This document shows, in pieces, positions 59,413-64,000 of a stretch of DNA of 64,000 nt (the first letter of the stretch is position 1; each line of letters begins with the position of its first letter). Where the stretch lies: contig NZ_JACIBV010000001.1 of NCBI RefSeq assembly GCF_014195505.1, positions 5,456,001-5,520,000 on the forward strand, written 5' to 3'. The DNA comes from Nonomuraea dietziae. GTDB lineage: Bacteria; Actinomycetota; Actinomycetes; Streptosporangiales; Streptosporangiaceae. Position numbers and translations under genes: made by a program. Under the pieces are notes generated by a model. That model ran no database searches. It worked only from the letters and a program-made list of their open reading frames with translations, and had not been told where the DNA came from.

Positions 59413-59883
59413 ATGTCCGAGCTCACGCTGCTGCTGATCCGGCTCGCCTTCCTGGCGGTGCTGTGGTTCTTTGTCATTGCCGCAGTCGGGGTGATCCGGA
59501 CCGACCTGTTCGGTTCGCGCACTTCTCCGGCGACCAGAGGCAAGCCGGCAAAGCCCGCGAAACCAGCGGCAAAACCCAAGAGTAAGAAGGGGGAGCCGCG
59601 CCAGCTGGTCGTCACGGGCGGCCCCCTGCAGGGCACCATCATCAATCTCTCGGAGACGCCCATCACCATCGGCAGGGCGAACGACGCCACGCTGGTCGTG
59701 ACCGACGACTACGCTTCCAGCCGGCATGCCCGACTCTTCCCCCAGGACGGTCAGTGGATCGTGGAAGATCTTGGCTCCACCAACGGCACGTACCTCGACC
59801 GCTCAAAAGTCACCCGCCCGACCCCGGTGCCGCTCGGTGTTCCGATCCGCGTCGGCAAGACAGTCATTGAATTGCGCAAATGA
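59413..59883 (+). CDS. fhaB: FHA-domain membrane protein (FhaB/FipA)
   Basis: 156 residues. An N-terminal membrane helix (about 7-28), a Lys/Pro-rich linker and an FHA domain (about 75-150: ITIGRANDATLVVTDDYASS, RHARLF, DLGSTNGTYLDR) are present. In mycobacteria FipA joins FtsZ and FtsQ in a complex under PknA control. It overlaps pstP (ATGA). Confidence 0.9.
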   Translation: MSELTLLLIRLAFLAVLWFFVIAAVGVIRTDLFGSRTSPATRGKPAKPAKPAAKPKSKKGEPRQLVVTGGPLQGTIINLSETPITIGRANDATLVVTDDYASSRHARLFPQDGQWIVEDLGSTNGTYLDRSKVTRPTPVPLGVPIRVGKTVIELRK

Positions 59884-61157
59884 CCATCGCACTCCGCTAC
59901 GCCGCCCGCTCGGACGTCGGCCTCCTCCGCGAAGGAAACGAGGACTCGGCGTACGCTAGCGGGCGCCTGCTCGCCGTCGCCGACGGCATGGGCGGGCACG
60001 CACACGGCGAGGTGGCGAGCTCCGTCGCCATCGCCGCAATGGCCTCTCTCGAAGAGAGCCACCAGGGGGGTGACCTGCTCAACGCCATCGAGGCGGCAGT
60101 GCGCGACGCCAACCGCAAACTGCACGAGATGGTCGGGCGGGATCCCAGCCTCAAGGGCATGGGCACCACTCTCACCGCCATGCTCTGGAACGGCACCCAG
60201 GTCGCACTGGTGCACGTCGGCGACTCGCGCGCCTACCTGCTCAGACGCGGGGAGCTCTACCAGATCACCCACGACCACACGCTCGTCCAGCAGCTCGTGG
60301 ACGACGGGCGGATCACCCCGGAGGAAGCGGCGACGCACCCCCAGCGGTCGATCCTCCTGCGAGCGCTCGACGGCAGCGGCGAGGTCGACCCCGACCTCAC
60401 GCTGCGCGAGGCCCAGCTCGGCGACCGCTACCTCCTCTGCTCCGACGGGTTGTCGGGGGTGGTGAGCGCCGAGACACTGCACGCGACGCTCACCAACGTC
60501 GACGACCCCGAAGAGGTCGTCCGCCAGCTCATCGACCTGGCCAACAGGGGCGGTGGCCCCGACAACATCACGTGCGTGCTCGCCGACGTGGTCGACGTCA
60601 CCGACGGTCTCCCGGTCCCCACCGAGGCCGCCGTGGTCGGCGCGGCGGGAATGAGCCGCTCGCGTTCCAGCTCCCCGGGTGAGCCGGCGGGGCGAGTAAG
60701 CGCGGTGACCGCTCCCCAGCCGGTGTTCGCCGACGACGATGACGACTACCAGGACGCCGAGGCGTCCGGCCGTCGCAACAAGCGTCGTCGCGTGTGGCCC
60801 GTGCTGGTCTCCGTGCTGGCAGTGGCCGGGGTGGCTGCCGGAATCGGCGGCTACTTCGGCTGGCAGTGGGTTCAGGACCAGTACTTCGTCGGAGCTAGGG
60901 ACGGCGAAGTGGTCGTTTTCAGGGGCTTGCAGCAGGAGGTGGGGCCGCTCCAGTTCTTCGAGGTCGCCAAGCAGACCGGTCGCAAGGTCGCCGACCTGTC
61001 GGCGCCCGACCAGGCCATGGTCAAGGACGGCATCAAGGTGGCCGACGAGACCGAGGGCATCACGAAGATCAACAGCTTGAAGTTCGACGCCACCGAGACG
61101 GACGCCTCGGCCACCCCTTCCCCTTCCCCGTCCCCGAGCAAGACGAGGTCTCAGTAG
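59880..61157 (+). CDS. pstP: PP2C-type Ser/Thr protein phosphatase
   Basis: 425 residues. The PPM domain (1-240) has all metal-binding motifs: REGNEDSAYA, VADGMGGHAHGEVASS, HVGDSRAYLL, LCSDGLSGVV and GGGPDNITCV. A membrane helix (about 304-328) and an outer domain of about 95 residues follow. It reverses phosphorylation by PknA and PknB, whose genes normally follow this operon just beyond the window. Confidence 0.95.
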   Translation: MTIALRYAARSDVGLLREGNEDSAYASGRLLAVADGMGGHAHGEVASSVAIAAMASLEESHQGGDLLNAIEAAVRDANRKLHEMVGRDPSLKGMGTTLTAMLWNGTQVALVHVGDSRAYLLRRGELYQITHDHTLVQQLVDDGRITPEEAATHPQRSILLRALDGSGEVDPDLTLREAQLGDRYLLCSDGLSGVVSAETLHATLTNVDDPEEVVRQLIDLANRGGGPDNITCVLADVVDVTDGLPVPTEAAVVGAAGMSRSRSSSPGEPAGRVSAVTAPQPVFADDDDDYQDAEASGRRNKRRRVWPVLVSVLAVAGVAAGIGGYFGWQWVQDQYFVGARDGEVVVFRGLQQEVGPLQFFEVAKQTGRKVADLSAPDQAMVKDGIKVADETEGITKINSLKFDATETDASATPSPSPSPSKTRSQ

Positions 61158-62537
61158 GTGAGCGAAGTGGTCGCGACCCCCGTCCCCATGCCGGCCAAGC
61201 GTCGCGCGGCGCAGCTGTTCATGCTGGCCGGCGCCGTGGCGATCGTCATGGCGGCCTACGCCAACGTCGGTCTGGCCGTCGACGGCGCCATCCCTTCGGG
61301 CATGCTGACGTACGGCCTGAGCCTGGGCGGCCTCATGCTGATCGCCTACCTGGTGCTGGCCAAGTTCGCCCCTTGGGCGGACCCGCTCATCCTGCCGCTG
61401 GTGACGCTGGTCAACGGGCTCGGCCTGGTGATGATCTACCGCCTGGAGGTAGGGGGCCAGGAGGAGGCCTCGGCCACCAACCAGATCGTCATGACCGGTG
61501 TCGGCGTAGTGCTCTTCACGGTGACGCTGATCGTGCTGCGCGACCACCGTGCCCTGCAACGCCTCACCTACACCGCGGGCTTCATCGGCCTGATCCTGCT
61601 GCTGTCCCCGCTCATCCCCGGCCTCGGCCGCGAGTTCTTCGGCGCGCGGATCTGGATCAGCATCTTCGGCTTCTCGATCCAGCCGTCAGAGTTCGCCAAG
61701 ATCGCTCTCGTCGTCTTCTTCGCCGGTTACCTGGTGGCCAAGCGCGACGTCCTGGCACTGGCCGGGCGGCGGCTGCTCTTCATCGACCTGCCACGCGCCA
61801 GGGACCTCGGTCCGGTGATCATCACCTGGGTGGTCGCCATCGGCGTTCTGGTGCTCCAGCGCGACCTGGGCTCCTCGCTGCTGCTGTTCGGCGGCTTCAT
61901 CGTGATGCTCTACATCGCCACCCAGCGGACCTCATGGGTGCTGATCGGGATCCTGCTGTTCGTCGGTGGCGCATTCATCGCGGGGCAGCTCTTCGACCAC
62001 GTCGGTGACCGCTTCGAGGTGTGGCTCAATCCGAGCGCCCCCGAGTTCTACGATCGCGAGGTGGGCGGCAGCTACCAGCTCATGCAGGGGATGTTCGGCA
62101 TGGGCGCGGGTGGCATCCTGGGCACCGGGCTCGGTCAGGGTTACCCCCAGAAGATCCCGCTGGCCTACTCCGACTTCATCTTCGCCGCGGTCGGCGAGGA
62201 ACTGGGCCTCACCGGCCTGATGGCGCTGCTGCTGATCTACGCGCTGATCGTGGAGCGCGGGCTGCGCACCTCGATCGCGGCCCGCGACCCGTTCTCCAAG
62301 CTCCTGGCGGGCGGCCTGTCGTTCGTGCTCGCCTGGCAGCTCTTCATCATCGTCGGCGGCGTGACGAATCTGATCCCGTTGACCGGCCTGGTCACGCCGT
62401 TCATGTCACAGGGTGGTTCGGCGCTGCTCGCTAACTGGATCCTTATCGCCCTGCTGGTACGCATGTCTGATGCCGCCCGACGCCCCCCGCCCCAGGCGAT
62501 CCAGGACGAAGGACTGACGCAGGTGTTCCAGCGATGA
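61158..62537 (+). CDS. rodA: FtsW/RodA/SpoVE-family peptidoglycan polymerase
   Basis: 459 residues with ten or more helices and the SEDS signatures ISIFGFSIQPSEFAKIALVV, VLQRDLGSSLLLFGGFIVML and NLIPLTGLVTPFMSQGGSAL. It polymerises lipid II together with the PbpA transpeptidase. The GTG start follows the pstP stop without a gap, and it overlaps pbpA by ATGA. Confidence 0.95.
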   Translation: MSEVVATPVPMPAKRRAAQLFMLAGAVAIVMAAYANVGLAVDGAIPSGMLTYGLSLGGLMLIAYLVLAKFAPWADPLILPLVTLVNGLGLVMIYRLEVGGQEEASATNQIVMTGVGVVLFTVTLIVLRDHRALQRLTYTAGFIGLILLLSPLIPGLGREFFGARIWISIFGFSIQPSEFAKIALVVFFAGYLVAKRDVLALAGRRLLFIDLPRARDLGPVIITWVVAIGVLVLQRDLGSSLLLFGGFIVMLYIATQRTSWVLIGILLFVGGAFIAGQLFDHVGDRFEVWLNPSAPEFYDREVGGSYQLMQGMFGMGAGGILGTGLGQGYPQKIPLAYSDFIFAAVGEELGLTGLMALLLIYALIVERGLRTSIAARDPFSKLLAGGLSFVLAWQLFIIVGGVTNLIPLTGLVTPFMSQGGSALLANWILIALLVRMSDAARRPPPQAIQDEGLTQVFQR

Positions 62538-63991
62538 ACGGCACTCTCAAGCGCGCGGCGGTGGCCTGTCTCGTCATGTTCGGCCTTCTCATGCTGAATG
62601 TGAACTACCTGCAGGCCCTGAAGGCCGAGGAGCTGCGCTCCGACGCCAGAAACATCCGCAACTACTACGATCGCTACGACGTGCAGCGCGGACGCATCAC
62701 GGCCGGTGGCACGATCCTGGCCCAGTCGGTGGAGAAGAAGAAGGGCGACTTCCGTTTCGTACGGAACTATCCCGACGGCAAGGTCTTCGCGCATGTCACA
62801 GGGTTCTTCTCGCCGGAGAGCCAGTCGGCGATCGAGAACAGCGAGAACCGCTACCTCGACTCGACCCACCCCGACCTGCTGCTGCGCAGGGGCATCGACC
62901 TGTTCACCGGCGAGCCGACCCGCGGCGCCAACGTCGAGGTGACGATCAACCCCAGGGCGCAGAAGGCCGCCCACGAGGCGCTGTCGGCCAGCGGCAAGAG
63001 GGGCGCGGTCGTCGCCCTCAACCCGAAGACCGGGGCGATCCTGACCATGGTCTCGCTGCCCACCTACGACCCGAACGTGCTGTCTGGCACCGACAAGCCG
63101 ACGGTGTTCGGCGCCTACAACAAGCTCGACAAGGACAAGACCAACGGTCCGCTGGTCAACAGGGCGATCAACCGCACCTATCCGCCCGGCTCCACCTACA
63201 AGGTGCTGACCGCGGCGGCCTTCCTCGAGGACGACACCAGCCGCGACGGGCAGACGATCGTCCCCGCGCCCCAGGTGCTCGACCTGCCCAACACCACCGC
63301 CGACCTGCCCAACTCGGGCGGCGCGGCCTGCGGTGGCGGCCAGGTGCCGCTGGTCTACGCGCTCGAGCGCTCCTGCAACACGCCGTTCGGCAAGATCGGC
63401 ATGGACCTCGGCTACGACCGGATGGCCGAGCAGGCGGCGAAGTTCGGCGTCGGCCAGCCGCTGGCCGTCCCCATGAGCGTGTCCCAGAGCGACGTCGGCC
63501 CCAAGGAGGACCAGGCGGCGCTCGCGCAGGCCTCCATCGGCCAGCGCAGCAATCAGATGACGCCGCTCCAGATGGCCATGATCGCCGCCGGCATCGCCAA
63601 TGACGGCAAGGTCATGAAGCCCCATCTGGTGCAGAAGATCACCGACGCGAAGAACGACACCATCGAGGAGGCCGAGCCCGAGGAGCTCTCCGAGGCCGTC
63701 AGCTCCGAGACCGCTGCCAAGCTCAGGCAGATGATGGTCAGCGTCGTCAACAACGGCACCGCAAGCCGCGCCCAGATCTCCGGCGTCGAGGTCGGCGGCA
63801 AGACGGGCACCGCGCAGACCGTCCAGGGCAAGGCGCCGCACGCCTGGTTCATCTCCTTCGCCCCCGCCCAGGACCCGCAGGTCGCTGTCGCGGTCATCGT
63901 CGAGTCCGGCAGCGCCGGCACCGACGCCTCCGGCGGCCAGACCGCGGCCCCGATCGCGAAGGCCGTGATGGAGGCGGTGCTCAACAAGTGA
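62534..63991 (+). CDS. pbpA: class B penicillin-binding protein (transpeptidase)
   Basis: 485 residues. One N-terminal helix (about 5-25) and a short dimerisation region precede the transpeptidase domain. The active Ser is at about residue 220 in PPGSTYKVL; the SxN motif is SCN in LERSCNTPFG, and KTG is in VGGKTGTAQTV. It cross-links peptidoglycan made by RodA. The gene is complete; the next one (expected pknA) lies outside. Confidence 0.95.
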   Translation: MNGTLKRAAVACLVMFGLLMLNVNYLQALKAEELRSDARNIRNYYDRYDVQRGRITAGGTILAQSVEKKKGDFRFVRNYPDGKVFAHVTGFFSPESQSAIENSENRYLDSTHPDLLLRRGIDLFTGEPTRGANVEVTINPRAQKAAHEALSASGKRGAVVALNPKTGAILTMVSLPTYDPNVLSGTDKPTVFGAYNKLDKDKTNGPLVNRAINRTYPPGSTYKVLTAAAFLEDDTSRDGQTIVPAPQVLDLPNTTADLPNSGGAACGGGQVPLVYALERSCNTPFGKIGMDLGYDRMAEQAAKFGVGQPLAVPMSVSQSDVGPKEDQAALAQASIGQRSNQMTPLQMAMIAAGIANDGKVMKPHLVQKITDAKNDTIEEAEPEELSEAVSSETAAKLRQMMVSVVNNGTASRAQISGVEVGGKTGTAQTVQGKAPHAWFISFAPAQDPQVAVAVIVESGSAGTDASGGQTAAPIAKAVMEAVLNK

Positions 63992-64000
63992 CCTCTCCCA

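Overview
The window is 64 kb of very GC-rich chromosome from an actinobacterium. It is most likely a member of Streptosporangiales or a close relative; I infer this from codon use, gene content and gene order, not from a marker gene. Support includes the fhaA-fhaB-pstP-rodA-pbpA operon at the right end, pheA-serS, a Bpa-type proteasome activator, GT87 lipid-linked mannosyltransferases, and many genes whose start codon lies 6-7 bases after a TANNNT -10 box (leaderless transcription). In other actinobacteria the fha/pstP/rodA/pbpA operon lies near oriC, so the window is probably close to the origin. I see no prophage, IS element or CRISPR array.

Layout. 1-3.2 kb: the start of an ECF sigma factor gene, small unknown genes, and a Ro60/Rsr-type TROVE-vWA gene preceded by two tandem Y-RNA-like units. 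One unit carries a circularly permuted tRNA mimic. 3.2-7.6 kb: a two-component system with a frameshifted regulator, divergent from a lipoprotein S41 protease across a perfect palindrome, then a frameshifted phospholipase D-like gene. 7.7-16.4 kb: accessory genes, namely TetR/MFS with two coupled small membrane proteins, an M15 peptidase lipoprotein, a DUF4386 gene behind twin operators, and a MocR regulator with a divergent membrane protein. 17-23.5 kb: STAS, GT2, two polytopic glycosyltransferases and a large membrane protein, probably envelope glycan or lipoglycan work. 23.5-33.9 kb: pheA, serS, TetR/flavin monooxygenase, cold-shock protein, HAD phosphatase, bpa, quinone oxidoreductase and a MinD-like ATPase. 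34-42.5 kb: tRNA-Ser, STAS plus a BtrH-like gene, a TIGR03943/permease pair, a Nudix-NYN fusion, a DUF4328-VOC fusion, a second two-component system and a small-membrane-protein/yidC operon. 42.5-55 kb: a PAS-GAF sensor kinase, ogt, cytX under a TPP riboswitch, epoxide hydrolase, a large LuxR regulator, rhodanese, Fpg/Nei, tenA, DM13, a GPP34 protein and an LCP ligase. 55-64 kb: two CNNM-type transporters, tRNA-Leu and the cell-division/cell-wall signalling operon.

Genes that appear to work together: cytX and tenA in thiamine precursor uptake and salvage; the GT2/GT87 group in envelope glycan assembly; fhaA, fhaB, pstP, rodA and pbpA in phospho-regulated peptidoglycan synthesis; rsr with its Y RNAs in RNA quality control. 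Three genes carry apparent single-base frameshifts (the response regulator, the PLD-like protein and a small protein at 57.7-58.0 kb). These are either recent pseudogenes or sequence errors.
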